Part shown: positions 35,853 to 44,529 of the stretch, one piece after another
Layout: each line of letters starts with the position of its first letter
How positions within the stretch are numbered: position 1 is the stretch's first letter
Source of the DNA: DATATB01 sp036268995
GTDB taxonomy: Bacteria > Planctomycetota > Planctomycetia > Pirellulales > PNKZ01
DNA: 61,889 nt
Assembly (NCBI GenBank): GCA_036268995.1
Contig: DATATB010000129.1
Location: forward strand, 1 to 61,889
Direction of reading: 5' to 3'
Notes under the pieces: generated by a model
Told to the model about the DNA's origin: nothing
Database searches by the model: none
The model's input: the letters and a program-made list of their open reading frames with translations, nothing else
Position numbers and translations under genes: made by a program

Positions 35853-36180
35853 GGCAGTGCGCCCCTTGTTGGCTGCGTGATGAGCGGAACCGATATGCAT
35901 CTTCATCGGTTGGACCTGGCGGCGGGCTGCATTGCGCAGGCGTCAAATTCCGCAAACTCGCCTGGGGCTGCGGGCATCCCGGCAAAACTGGGTTGCTGCG
36001 GTGTTTCGCTTCACGCCGGGTGCCACTGCTGGCTTGTCCAGCAGTGGGGGATGAGCGAGCGGGTGAGCCGTCCCCGCTGGTTCCGAGCGGCCTCCGCGTA
36101 AACCGGCATCTGTCGAGCGGGATCGCACTGCTGGACAAGCCAGCAGTGGCACCCAGTGGACGCCGTCGGCGAATTGCCCG
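35853..36180. other. Intergenic region holding a REPIN-like element
   Basis: The region lies between the Tyr-rich gene start and the end of the lipoprotein gene of the secretion operon. Its main content is the inverted palindrome pair at 36018-36154. No gene is supported. Transcripts of the secretion operon (leftward) would end here, so the palindromes may act as its terminator. Confidence 0.55.
36018..36154. repeat. REPIN-like composite, second copy
   Basis: GGGTGCCACTGCTGGCTTGT...CAGCAGTG (36018-36046) and the inverted CACTGCTGGACAAGCCAGCA...CACCC (36126-36154) surround about 80 bases of unrelated sequence. Arms are nearly identical to those at 19933-20090. Two inverted REP hairpins forming one unit is the REPIN layout, but the RAYT in this window is flanked by a different repeat, so its mobiliser is not identified. 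Confidence 0.87.
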
Positions 36181-37749
36181 CTAGCGAGACGTGGCCGAAT
36201 CCGGCATGCCGGTCAGCGACGATGCGTCGGTCTCGAGCGAACGCAAGCGTGCGTCGAGCTCGGCGGCTTCGGCCTTGTGCTTGCCCGTGTGCTCGAAATA
36301 CCGGGACTCGTTCCAGATGCACTTGGTCAGCAGCTCGAATTGGCCGGTGGCTTCGAAGCGCTTCTGGGCCGAATGCAGCCAGCGCAGGCCGGCTTGTTCG
36401 TCGCCGAGCATCAAGCAGGCGAGTCCATAGTCCGCCTCGGCTTCGCTGCGCTGCGGCCAGTCGACGATCGGTTCCTGTTCCAATGCCCGCTGAAGCACTT
36501 TCTGGGCGAACTCGGTCTGGCCGCTTTGCAGCTTGATGCCGCCAATCACGCCCAGGGCGGGGCGCGACAGGCGGGGCTCGGGCTTCTTGGCCATGCCCAT
36601 CAAGACCGCGGTGGCGGCGCCTGTTTGCCCCAGCCGCGTCAGGCATTTCGCTTCGTCCAGCCGCAACTGGTCCTGCAGGTGTGCGTCGGCCGTGGCGGTG
36701 TCGGCGCGTTTGAAGGCCAGTAGCGCAGCCTGCGGCTCGTTGCGCGCCAAGCGCCATTGGCCCAGGCAGGCGAACAGCGGCGCCTCGCCCAAACCGCTCG
36801 GCGGTTTCCCCTCTGGCGATTGACCGCCATAGTCCAAGCCGCTGGTGATCTGAAGTTGCCGCTCGACCGCATCGGGCCAGTTCAACTGCGCCGGACGCAG
36901 GTAGGACGCGCGTTCCCAGAGGGCCGGATCGGTAATCGGAACCGGCCGGGCCAACGCTTCGGCAGCCAACGTCGTCGCTTGCTGCCAACTTTGAGCCGAA
37001 GCGGCGGCGTCGCCGGCCAAACGCTGAGCATTGCCGAGCAACAGCAGCGCGTGGACGGCCTGGTGCGGATCATGCTGCCGGCCGAGCTCGAAGGCCTGCT
37101 GAAACGCGGCCGCGGCCTCGACCGGCCGCTTGGCGAACAACAGCGCCGTGCCCGACAGCATCGTGGCGTCGATAGTCAGCATCGGATTGTCCGCTGCCGT
37201 GGCCAGCTTCACGAGCGGTAGATCGACGGCCTTCTGGCTATCGCCGAGCTTGAACGCTTCGAACAATTGGCCGCGCGCTTCGTCGTAAGCGAGATAACGT
37301 TCCGGTTGGGCGACCCGGTCGGCCAGCAGGGCTTCCCAACCGGTGCTCGTCGCCGCCGTGCCGCACTGCCCGTCGCGAGCCTGCGCTACGAATTGCACCG
37401 AGGAACTTTTGGCGCGGCTGCCGGCGGCCGTCTGTAAGATCTCGAGGCTCAAGTCCGGATGGCGATCGATCAGCCGCCGGGCAGTGGTTAGCCGCTGTTG
37501 ACGCAAGAGGCCGTCGAGGGTCGTCAGCAGCTCGCCGCAGGCCCGCTCTTTGTCTTTGCGAGCTTCGAGCGACAGGCCTCCCTCAGCCAGGACCTGCATC
37601 TGGCCAGGTTGCATGTTGGGTTGCGGATCGCTGGAGGCATCGGCCTTGTCGCCCGGCTTGAACAGTTTGAACGAATTGCTGCACCCGGCCGACAGTGCCA
37701 GCGCGAGACATGTCGCGGCGGTCACGAGGGTGTGGCGTGTGCGGTGCAT
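36181..37749 (-). CDS. TPR-like lipoprotein, last gene of the secretion/pilus operon
   Basis: The protein is 522 aa with a lipoprotein signal (L-A-L-S-A-G-C, lipidated Cys23). The mature chain is almost entirely helical with paired Ala/Leu helices at 30-40 residue spacing (A-A-A-F-Q-Q-A-F-E-L-G, L-L-L-G-N-A-Q-R-L-A-G-D, A-L-L-A-F-K-R-A-D-T, V-L-Q-R-A-L-E-Q-E), consistent with TPR-type solenoid repeats. It ends in a charged helix. It follows the secretin by 43 bases. An outer-membrane TPR lipoprotein next to a secretin suggests a pilotin or PilF-like assembly role, inferred from context only. The ATG at 37779 is an alternative start. Confidence 0.78.
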   Translation of the reverse strand: MHRTRHTLVTAATCLALALSAGCSNSFKLFKPGDKADASSDPQPNMQPGQMQVLAEGGLSLEARKDKERACGELLTTLDGLLRQQRLTTARRLIDRHPDLSLEILQTAAGSRAKSSSVQFVAQARDGQCGTAATSTGWEALLADRVAQPERYLAYDEARGQLFEAFKLGDSQKAVDLPLVKLATAADNPMLTIDATMLSGTALLFAKRPVEAAAAFQQAFELGRQHDPHQAVHALLLLGNAQRLAGDAAASAQSWQQATTLAAEALARPVPITDPALWERASYLRPAQLNWPDAVERQLQITSGLDYGGQSPEGKPPSGLGEAPLFACLGQWRLARNEPQAALLAFKRADTATADAHLQDQLRLDEAKCLTRLGQTGAATAVLMGMAKKPEPRLSRPALGVIGGIKLQSGQTEFAQKVLQRALEQEPIVDWPQRSEAEADYGLACLMLGDEQAGLRWLHSAQKRFEATGQFELLTKCIWNESRYFEHTGKHKAEAAELDARLRSLETDASSLTGMPDSATSR

Positions 37750-37792
37750 TGTGAAGGTGCTGTGGGCAATAAGTTCCATGTGACGCCGGCAA

Positions 37793-39997
37793 TCAATAAA
37801 CCAAGGGGTCGACGCTATGGAACCGAAAGATCGTTTGCAATGGATTCTGCGGCGGGTCGGGCCGCAGCACTTCCTGTGAATTGAACGAATTGAGCGACCC
37901 GACCGGGTTGACCGCCTTCGGGTGCAGGCTATTGTCGGGAATCAGGTCGGCGCTCAGTGCCGCCGATTCGCTGGGTGTGTTGAAGACGAACGGGCGGATC
38001 AGCACGACCAACTCGGTGCGGCTGCGGATCGTGACTTGCCGGCGAAAGAAGAAGCCGATCACCGGCAGCTTGCCGAGCACCGGCACTTCGGCACGACTGT
38101 CGGCCACGCCTTCGGTGATCAGCCCGCCCAGCGCGACGGTCAGCCCGTCCTTGGCCACGACCGTGCCGGTGACGACCTGCGTCTGCACGGTATCGACCGC
38201 CACGTTGGTGAGCGTGGTGGTGGTGGTGCTGGTGCCGGTGGTGCCAGTAGTTCCCGTGGTCGCGATCGGAATGCTGGCGCCGCCCTTGTTGACCGACGAG
38301 TTCTGCTGCGAGACGCGCAGCATGACCGACCGGTCGGCGTTGATGTTGGGCGTGATCAACAGGCCCTGGCCGACGGAGGTGTACGAGGTCTGCGGCGTGG
38401 GCTGCACGGCGGTCGTGGTGTTGCCACCGGTGACCGCTCCCGACTGCGTGAACCCGATCACGATCGGAATGTACTGCCCGATGAAAATGTGGCTGACTTC
38501 GTTGTTCGCCGTGAGCAGCAGCGGCGTGGCCAGCTCGGTCACGCGATTGTCGTTTTCGAGCATTTGGATGCGCATGCGAAAGTTGTTGCTGACGTACTGA
38601 AAGATCAACGGCCCATTGCTGGGGCCCGGTTGGCTCTGGCCGTTGCCGACGCTGGCGCCGGCGACGACGGGCGCAATCACGCCGGCGGCGGCGCCCAACC
38701 CCAGCGGAACGTGCGTGCCGATCGGCGAGGCGGGCGGCGCCAGCAGGTCGCCGCTGGTGAATTGACCGGCGATCTCGCCCGAGTTGCTGTTGAATTGATA
38801 ATCGAAGGCCGACGTGAAATTGTCGCCCAGGTCGAGCTGCAAGACTTTGACTTCCAACAGCACCAGCGGCGTCGGCACGTCGAGCTGCGTAATCAACTCG
38901 CGGATGCGCTTCATCGTCAATCGATCGCTGGTGCGTACGACCAATTGGTTGTTGCGGCGCACGGCCGTAACGTAGATCCGGGCCCGATGCCGCCGCAACA
39001 GTTCGTCGACCGCGTCGCGGCCTTCGTCGCTGGTGGCGTCGGCCCGGGCTCTTTCCAGCTCCTGGATTTGTTCGGCCGTGAGATCGAGGGACGGCATCGG
39101 CTTAGGTTCTTCCACCTGGGCCTGCTGGCCCGGTGTGCCCATGCCCATGCCACCCATCATCCCCATGCCGCCGCCCATTCCACCCATTCCCATGCCGCCC
39201 ATGCCGCCGCCCATTCCACCCATGCCCATGCCGCCCATGCCGCCACCCATGCCGCCGCCCATCCCGCCACCGCCGATTCCTCCACCGAAGCCACCCATGC
39301 CGCCGCCGCCGCCAATGCCGCCGCCGCCACCGCCGGCACTGATCGTTCCTTGCTGATTCTGGCTGCTGAGGAGGCGATAGCGAATGAAGCGCTGGATCAA
39401 GTCCTGGTACATCTGCATTTCGCCGATGCCTAAACTCATACGCACGCGATCGGCGCCGAATACGTCGCGGATGGCCACGGCCACGTCGACGGGATTGGGA
39501 TACAGCAGCGTGAAGACCACGGTTTCTTCTTCGCGGAAGCTGCCCAGATCGCTCTCGTATTCCTTGATGGTGTAGATGCGAATAATTTCGCTCTCGGGAT
39601 CCTGGCGATAGAACAGGCCATTGGCCCGGGTCAGGGCGTCGATCGCAATGTTGGCCGGCACATTGCGGAGATAGAGCGAGACCGAAACCTTGGCCGCTTC
39701 CGAGGTGGGCACGATCTTCAGGCCGGTCTGGTCCGACAGCAGCCGCGCGGCTTCGCTCATCGGCAGGTCATTGAACTCGACCAGATCAAGCGGCTTTTGG
39801 TCCGGCACCCGGATCGCTTCGGCCGGCAGGTCCGGATTCGCAGCCGGCGCGTCAAGATTCCCCGGTTGTTCTACAATCCCAGCCGGCGCAGACTCCGGTG
39901 GCGGCGGCAGCGGGGCCTGCGCCAGCGCGGTGCTCAGGCAAGCGCCCAGCAGCGCAGCGGCCAACAGCCATCGAGCGTGCAGACGTCGTCCATCCAT
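37793..39997 (-). CDS. gspD: Secretin (GspD/PilQ-type) with a Gly/Met-rich insertion
   Basis: This 734-aa outer-membrane secretin has a signal peptide (about 1-27), a Pro-rich spacer, and an N0/STN-like domain (L-V-E-F-N-D-L-P-M-S-E-A-A-R-L-L, about 72-110). An N1-type domain follows (V-V-F-T-L-L-Y-P-N-P-V-D-V-A, about 160-190). A low-complexity Gly/Met stretch (221-290) interrupts the N-domain region. The secretin domain begins near 375 (V-L-L-E-V-K-V-L-Q-L-D-L-G) and ends with V-P-V-L-G-K-L-P-V-I-G-F-F-F-R-R and L-V-V-L-I-R-P. It sits in an operon with GspF, GspE and a PilT-type ATPase, so it is the outer-membrane gate of that apparatus. Confidence 0.94.
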   Translation of the reverse strand: MDGRRLHARWLLAAALLGACLSTALAQAPLPPPPESAPAGIVEQPGNLDAPAANPDLPAEAIRVPDQKPLDLVEFNDLPMSEAARLLSDQTGLKIVPTSEAAKVSVSLYLRNVPANIAIDALTRANGLFYRQDPESEIIRIYTIKEYESDLGSFREEETVVFTLLYPNPVDVAVAIRDVFGADRVRMSLGIGEMQMYQDLIQRFIRYRLLSSQNQQGTISAGGGGGGIGGGGGMGGFGGGIGGGGMGGGMGGGMGGMGMGGMGGGMGGMGMGGMGGGMGMMGGMGMGTPGQQAQVEEPKPMPSLDLTAEQIQELERARADATSDEGRDAVDELLRRHRARIYVTAVRRNNQLVVRTSDRLTMKRIRELITQLDVPTPLVLLEVKVLQLDLGDNFTSAFDYQFNSNSGEIAGQFTSGDLLAPPASPIGTHVPLGLGAAAGVIAPVVAGASVGNGQSQPGPSNGPLIFQYVSNNFRMRIQMLENDNRVTELATPLLLTANNEVSHIFIGQYIPIVIGFTQSGAVTGGNTTTAVQPTPQTSYTSVGQGLLITPNINADRSVMLRVSQQNSSVNKGGASIPIATTGTTGTTGTSTTTTTLTNVAVDTVQTQVVTGTVVAKDGLTVALGGLITEGVADSRAEVPVLGKLPVIGFFFRRQVTIRSRTELVVLIRPFVFNTPSESAALSADLIPDNSLHPKAVNPVGSLNSFNSQEVLRPDPPQNPLQTIFRFHSVDPLVY
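39128..39337 (-). repeat. Gly/Met-rich low-complexity segment inside the secretin gene
   Basis: About 70 codons encode almost only Gly and Met in units such as GGMGMGGMGGGMGG, with one or two Phe and Ile. The DNA shows CCCATGCCGCC-type repeats on the plus strand. In the protein it lies between the N1-like domain and the domain directly before the secretin core, so it would be a flexible periplasmic loop. Such repeats are prone to length change. Confidence 0.9.
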
Positions 39998-40061
39998 GGA
40001 CAGGGCTCTTCGCTTTGAAAAATTGCCGGCAGCACACGTCGTCAGACGCGGCGCTGCCGAG

Positions 40062-40550
40062 TTATTGCAAGTTCAGGATCTTTTTCAGTGGCAGCACTTC
40101 GATCGTGACGCCTGTGGCGCTCAAGTCGCGAACGACCAGCGTCAAGATTCCGCCGCCGGGGTTGGCGATCGTGGATTCCTCTCCCTGGTGCATCACGAGC
40201 AAACGACCGTTGACCTCGAGCATGGCAACCGGCGGCCCGATCGCCCCCAGCAGCCGCGCTTTCATTTTGATCTCTGGCATGACGGGCGCCGCAGCCGCCG
40301 GACCGGGGCCAGCAGGCACGGTCTGCGCCGCCTCGATCGCCTCGCGCATCTCGGGACTGGGCTGCGTCGGATCGCGGAAACGGGCATCGGCCGGCGGCCG
40401 CGGTGGCATGCCGCCGCCCGGAGGTCGGCCTCGCGGCGGCTGGGCCAGCGACAGCGACACGGTGCCGCCGATCAACAGGCACGCTGCTGCCGCGAGCCAT
40501 AACCGATGGGTGAGTTTGATCGACCTCAATTTCGTCCTGCCCAGTTTCAT
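40062..40550 (-). CDS. Small inner-membrane PilP/GspC-like protein
   Basis: The protein is 162 aa. One N-terminal helix (LWLAAAACLLIGGTVSLSLA) is followed by a Pro/Arg-rich linker and a compact beta-rich C-terminal domain (M-K-A-R-L-L-G-A-I-G-P-P-V-A-M-L-E-V-N-G, then L-L-V-M-H-Q-G-E-E, G-V-T-I-E-V-L-P). This anchor-linker-beta plan and its place between gspF and the secretin match the inner-membrane link proteins PilP or GspC, which contact secretin N-domains. Sequence similarity alone is weak. Its start codon overlaps the gspF stop by four bases. Confidence 0.7.
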   Translation of the reverse strand: MKLGRTKLRSIKLTHRLWLAAAACLLIGGTVSLSLAQPPRGRPPGGGMPPRPPADARFRDPTQPSPEMREAIEAAQTVPAGPGPAAAAPVMPEIKMKARLLGAIGPPVAMLEVNGRLLVMHQGEESTIANPGGGILTLVVRDLSATGVTIEVLPLKKILNLQ

Positions 40551-41773
40551 CTTGCTTGTCCCGCGGTAGAGAACAGGGCCATGAAAAACGAGATGTACAC
40601 AAACCCCACGATGCCGCCCACGATGACGATGATCGCCGGCTCGATGATCACGCTGAACCGCCGAATGGCGACTTGCAATTGCGACTCATGGAACCGGGCT
40701 ACTTCATCCAGCACTTCGTCCAACGTGCCCGTCGATTCGCCCACGGCCACCATGGCCGGCAGCATCGGCATGAACGCGTGCGGCGTGCGAAGCGGATCGG
40801 CCAGCGTTCCGCCTTGCATCACCGAATCGCGAGCCGCCACGACCTGGCCGGCGAGATAGCGGTTGTGGTGCAAACGTTCGACGGTCCTCAAGCCTTCCAA
40901 CAACGTGACGCCGCTGCGGATCAGGATGCCGAGACTGCGCGAAAACGTGGCGGTCGACGCCAGACGAAACAAACCGCCAAGGACGGGAACCCGGAGCGCT
41001 GAGCGATCAACCCAGTACCGACCGGGGGGCCAGGAGTATACAGCCACGGCCGCGCCAATCAAGGCCACTATTCCCGCCAACAGATAGGGCATATAGACCT
41101 GCATCCAGTCGGCCAGGTCGACCAGGAATTGCGTCATGGCCGGCAGCTTGCGTCCCAGCGCGCTGAGGAAGACTTGCAGCTTGGGAATCACGCTGACCAG
41201 CATGAAGATCGTGACGCCGATGGCTGCCAGCAGCACGATCACCGGATAGGCCATGGCCGTGAGCAGGCTGCCGCGCAGATTGCGGCGCTTCTCCAGGATA
41301 TCGGCTCCCCGCACCACGACCTGCTCCAGGTTGCCCGTCTGCTCGCCGACACGCACCAGTTGTACGACCAGGTTCGAAAAGCATTTGTGCTCGGCCATGG
41401 CGTCGGCCATGCTCACGCCCGCCTGGATGCGCAGGGCCACCTGCTCCCAAACCTGCCGCATGGCCAGCCGCCGGGCTTGCTCGGCCACGGTGCGGATGGA
41501 TGCCAGCAGCGTCAGCCCGCCACGCAGCATGACGGCCATCTGGTGCAAGCTGAGCTCGACGTCGGCCGAGCGGGGCGGCAGATAACGGCCGGGATTCAGC
41601 GTCGCTAGCTGGGCCAGCCAATCGGGACCGGCCGGGGCGTCGGCCTGCACGTCGAAGACCAGCCAGCCTCGTTCGCGCAAGTTGGCGATCAAGACCGAAG
41701 GCGAGGCGGCCTCCAGCTTGCCGCGCTGCACGCGCCCGCCGACGTCTCGCGCTACGAACGAAAAACTGGCCAT
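40547..41773 (-). CDS. gspF: Type II secretion / pilus inner-membrane platform protein GspF
   Basis: The 408-aa protein has the twin T2SSF domains that form the inner-membrane platform on which pseudopilins are assembled. Each repeat ends in a membrane hairpin (A-Y-P-V-I-V-L-L-A-A-I-G-V-T-I-F near 170-190, then A-I-I-V-I-V-G-G-I-V-G-F-V at the end), and P-x-L-A-D-x-x...G-E-x-T-G-x-L-x-x-x-L is present in both repeats (E-Q-T-G-N-L-E and E-S-T-G-T-L-D-E-V-L). An N-terminal A-S-F-S-F-V-A-R-D-V-x-G-x-x-x-x-G is typical. A GTG six bases upstream is an alternative start. It follows gspE by 37 bases. Confidence 0.95.
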   Translation of the reverse strand: MASFSFVARDVGGRVQRGKLEAASPSVLIANLRERGWLVFDVQADAPAGPDWLAQLATLNPGRYLPPRSADVELSLHQMAVMLRGGLTLLASIRTVAEQARRLAMRQVWEQVALRIQAGVSMADAMAEHKCFSNLVVQLVRVGEQTGNLEQVVVRGADILEKRRNLRGSLLTAMAYPVIVLLAAIGVTIFMLVSVIPKLQVFLSALGRKLPAMTQFLVDLADWMQVYMPYLLAGIVALIGAAVAVYSWPPGRYWVDRSALRVPVLGGLFRLASTATFSRSLGILIRSGVTLLEGLRTVERLHHNRYLAGQVVAARDSVMQGGTLADPLRTPHAFMPMLPAMVAVGESTGTLDEVLDEVARFHESQLQVAIRRFSVIIEPAIIVIVGGIVGFVYISFFMALFSTAGQAR

Positions 41774-41810
41774 CGTCACTCGAACCCTACGGTTGTCGGC
41801 AATTCCGAAA

Positions 41811-43334
41811 TCACCACACCATCACCGTCGCCAGCACGTCGCGCACCGTCGCCTCGCCGGTAAACAACTTCTCCACGGCATCCTCGAGCAGCGTCGGGAT
41901 CTTTGCCTGGTGCATCCGGTCGACCATCGACGCCTCGTCGCAGCCTTCAGCAATTGCGCGCGACAGGGCTTCGTCTGAGGGCATCAGCTCGAAAAGCGCC
42001 AACCGGCCGGCGTAGCCGCGATTGGCGCAATACAAGCATCCGCCCGGCTCGTAGACGGTTCGGCCGGCCGCCTCCGGGCAGTGCAATGCCCGGGCTTCGG
42101 CTGCTTCCAACGGTCGCGGCTTGCGGCAGCGCCGGCATAGTCGCCGCACCAGTCGCTGGGCCACGGCCAGCCGCAGCGTGGCCGCAATCAAGAACCGATC
42201 CACGCCCATGTCGTGCAACCGCGTCACGACGCCCGCGGCGCCGTTGGTGTGCAGCGTGCTAAAGACCAGGTGGCCGGTGAGCGCGGCCTTGATCGCCACG
42301 CCGGCCGTTTCGCGGTCGCGGATTTCGCCGATCATCACGATGTCGGGGTCGTGCCGCAAAACACTCCGCAAGGCCCGGTCGAAACTCACCTTGTCGGCCG
42401 AATCGACCTCGACCTGCGCCACGCCGGCAATATCGTATTCAATCGGATCCTCGATGGTCACGATGTTGCCATTGCGGCACTGCATCAGCCGCCGCAACGC
42501 GGCATACAGCGTGGTGGTTTTGCCGCTGCCGGTCGGGCCGGTGAGCAGGATCATGCCGTGCGGCTTGGCGATCGCCTGCTGAAAAAACACCAGATCGCGC
42601 TCGCACATGCCCAAGCGCTCGACCGTCAGCGACTCGGTCTGCAAGGCCAGCAATCGCAACGTCATGCGTTCGCCGTACTTTGTGGGCAGCGTAGCCACGC
42701 GGATGTCGACCTTCTGGCTCGAAGTTCCCAGCCGATGCGAAAAGCGGCCGTCCTGCGGCGCCCGCTTTTCGGCAATGTCCATGCCGCTTACGACCTTGAA
42801 GCGGCTGATGACGCCGGTCAGCGCGGGCGTCGGCAGTTGGCGATACGGTTCGAGCACGCCGTCGACGCGGAAGCGGACCATCACGTTGGCCTCGCCCGGA
42901 TCGATGTGAATATCCGACGCTTCGCGCACCATGGCGGCATAGAGCAGCTCATCGCACAGGGCCACGGCGTCGCTCGAGTCGGGATCGGCGGCGGCCTTGA
43001 CGTCGATCGTGCGGGCCATCAGCGGCTTGCCCTCGCCGCCCCGGCTCGTCATAGCGTGGCCGAAAATTCGGTTCAGCGCCCGCTTGAGCGAAGCATGATC
43101 GGCCATCTCCGCGCGGACCGGCAGATTGACGTAGCGCTCGACGGCTTGCAGCGCTGCCTGGTCCTGGTCATTGGCGCAGGCCACGTACACGTGCCCGTCG
43201 ATCGAGGCAAACGGCAGCACATTTCGCCGCATGGCCAGCGCCGGCGGCACGCGCAAGGCCCAGGTCGGGTCGACCTTGACCTCGTCCATGTCCAGTAGCG
43301 CCTGTTGGACTTCGCTCGCGTGTCGTTCGCTCAT
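41811..43334 (-). CDS. gspE: Type II secretion assembly ATPase GspE (PilB-like)
   Basis: The 507-aa cytoplasmic hexameric ATPase drives pseudopilus assembly. It has a short N1-type domain, the N2 domain with S-D-I-H-I-D-P, Walker A G-P-T-G-S-G-K-T-T at 266-274, the Asp box around T-I-E-D-P-I-E-Y, Walker B (I-V-M-I-G-E-I-R-D) and the His box. A zinc-binding tetracysteine module follows (Cys400/403 and Cys433/436), which marks assembly ATPases rather than retraction ATPases. The ATG overlaps the upstream pilT-type stop codon (ATGA), showing translational coupling. Confidence 0.96.
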   Translation of the reverse strand: MSERHASEVQQALLDMDEVKVDPTWALRVPPALAMRRNVLPFASIDGHVYVACANDQDQAALQAVERYVNLPVRAEMADHASLKRALNRIFGHAMTSRGGEGKPLMARTIDVKAAADPDSSDAVALCDELLYAAMVREASDIHIDPGEANVMVRFRVDGVLEPYRQLPTPALTGVISRFKVVSGMDIAEKRAPQDGRFSHRLGTSSQKVDIRVATLPTKYGERMTLRLLALQTESLTVERLGMCERDLVFFQQAIAKPHGMILLTGPTGSGKTTTLYAALRRLMQCRNGNIVTIEDPIEYDIAGVAQVEVDSADKVSFDRALRSVLRHDPDIVMIGEIRDRETAGVAIKAALTGHLVFSTLHTNGAAGVVTRLHDMGVDRFLIAATLRLAVAQRLVRRLCRRCRKPRPLEAAEARALHCPEAAGRTVYEPGGCLYCANRGYAGRLALFELMPSDEALSRAIAEGCDEASMVDRMHQAKIPTLLEDAVEKLFTGEATVRDVLATVMVW

Positions 43335-44524
43335 CGTACGCTCCTGCGCAGGTGCGCGGCCGTGCCGTTTTGCTGCCACATCGCCATGCGGTCGCGCACA
43401 ATCTGCGGGTTGCGGGCCATGGTCATAGCCGTAGTTTCGGAAATCTGATGGGCGGCCAACAGCCGGGCCAAGTCTTCTTCCAGCGTTTGCATGCCCTGGT
43501 TGCCGCCGGTTTCCATCGACGAATAAATTTGGTTCGACTTGCCCGTGGCGATCAGGTTGGCCACGGCCGGATTGGCGATCAGCACTTCGCTGGTGACCAC
43601 CCGCGTGCGGCGACGGGGATTAGCCGGCTGGCCGTTTTCGCTGGGGCGATTGGCGGGGCCGTCGGCGACGATCAGGTGCTGAGCCACGATGGCCTTGAGC
43701 ACCAGCGCGACTTGCCGCCGCACGCCGAGCTGCTCGTCGGCCGGAAACACCGATACCAGCCGCTCGATCGTGCCGACGCAATCGCCGGCGTGGACGGTGG
43801 TGAATACCAGGTGGCCGGTCTCTGCCGCCGTGATGGCCGTGCGGATCGTGGCCAGGTCGCGAATTTCGCCGACCAATATCACGTCGGGGTCCTGCCGCAT
43901 CGAAGCCACCAAGGCCTCGTTAAAGCTGTCGGTGTCCAGTCCTAGCTGGCGCTGATTGACGAGGCTCATCAGCGGCGCGTGCAGGTACTCGATCGGGTCT
44001 TCGATCGTGACGATATGGCAAGGCCGCGTGCGATTGATCCGATCGATCAGCGTGGCCAGCGTCGTGCTCTTGCCAGCTCCGGTTGGCCCGGCCACCAGCA
44101 CCAGCCCGTCGGGCAGATCGCAAAGGTCGTACAAGCTGTCGGGCAAACCCAGGTCGGCCAGCGCGCGGAAGCGATCTTCCAGCCGCCGCAGGGCGACCGA
44201 CACGCGCCCCTGCCGGCGAAACACGTTGAAGCGGAACCGCGTGCCGTCGGCCGCCGTGAGCGCTCCGTCCAGCGAACCACTGGCGCCTAGCGGAGGCAGC
44301 CGCGATGCGCGGGCCAACTCGACGGCAAATCCCTCGAGCTGCTCGGCCGACACCGTGCCGTAGTGCGTGTGTTGATCCAGCACGCCGTGAATGCGGAAAT
44401 ACGGCGCCAGGTCGACGGCCAGGTGCAAGTCCGAGGCGTCCAGGCGCGTGCAATCGGCCAGCAAACGCTCGAGATAGTCGCGAGCCGTCTGCGCCGTATC
44501 GTCCAGAATCGCCGTTTTGGTCAT
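43331..44524 (-). CDS. pilT: PilT-type ATPase within the secretion operon
   Basis: The 397-aa cytoplasmic ATPase has a PAS-like N-terminal domain with S-D-L-H-L, Walker A G-P-T-G-A-G-K-S-T at 146-154, Asp box (T-I-E-D-P-I-E-Y-L), Walker B (V-I-L-V-G-E-I-R-D) and a C-terminal domain with A-V-A-N-L-I-A-T-G-K and E-T-G-G-N-Q-G-M-Q-T-L, corresponding to the PilT A-I-R-N-L-I-R-E-G-K and G-M-Q-T-L motifs. It lacks the Cys zinc module. PilT proteins power pilus retraction. Its location between PilO- and GspE-like genes with ATGA coupling points to a retractable fibre. The frame extends upstream to 45202, but that part overlaps the neighbouring gene. Confidence 0.92.
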   Translation of the reverse strand: MTKTAILDDTAQTARDYLERLLADCTRLDASDLHLAVDLAPYFRIHGVLDQHTHYGTVSAEQLEGFAVELARASRLPPLGASGSLDGALTAADGTRFRFNVFRRQGRVSVALRRLEDRFRALADLGLPDSLYDLCDLPDGLVLVAGPTGAGKSTTLATLIDRINRTRPCHIVTIEDPIEYLHAPLMSLVNQRQLGLDTDSFNEALVASMRQDPDVILVGEIRDLATIRTAITAAETGHLVFTTVHAGDCVGTIERLVSVFPADEQLGVRRQVALVLKAIVAQHLIVADGPANRPSENGQPANPRRRTRVVTSEVLIANPAVANLIATGKSNQIYSSMETGGNQGMQTLEEDLARLLAAHQISETTAMTMARNPQIVRDRMAMWQQNGTAAHLRRSVR

Positions 44525-44529
44525 GCCGT

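Noticed and set aside
37922..39433. Plus-strand open frame of 503 codons opposite the secretin
   Set aside because: It is antisense to gspD and contains low-complexity His/Ala runs produced by the Gly/Met insertion. It has no recognisable domain.
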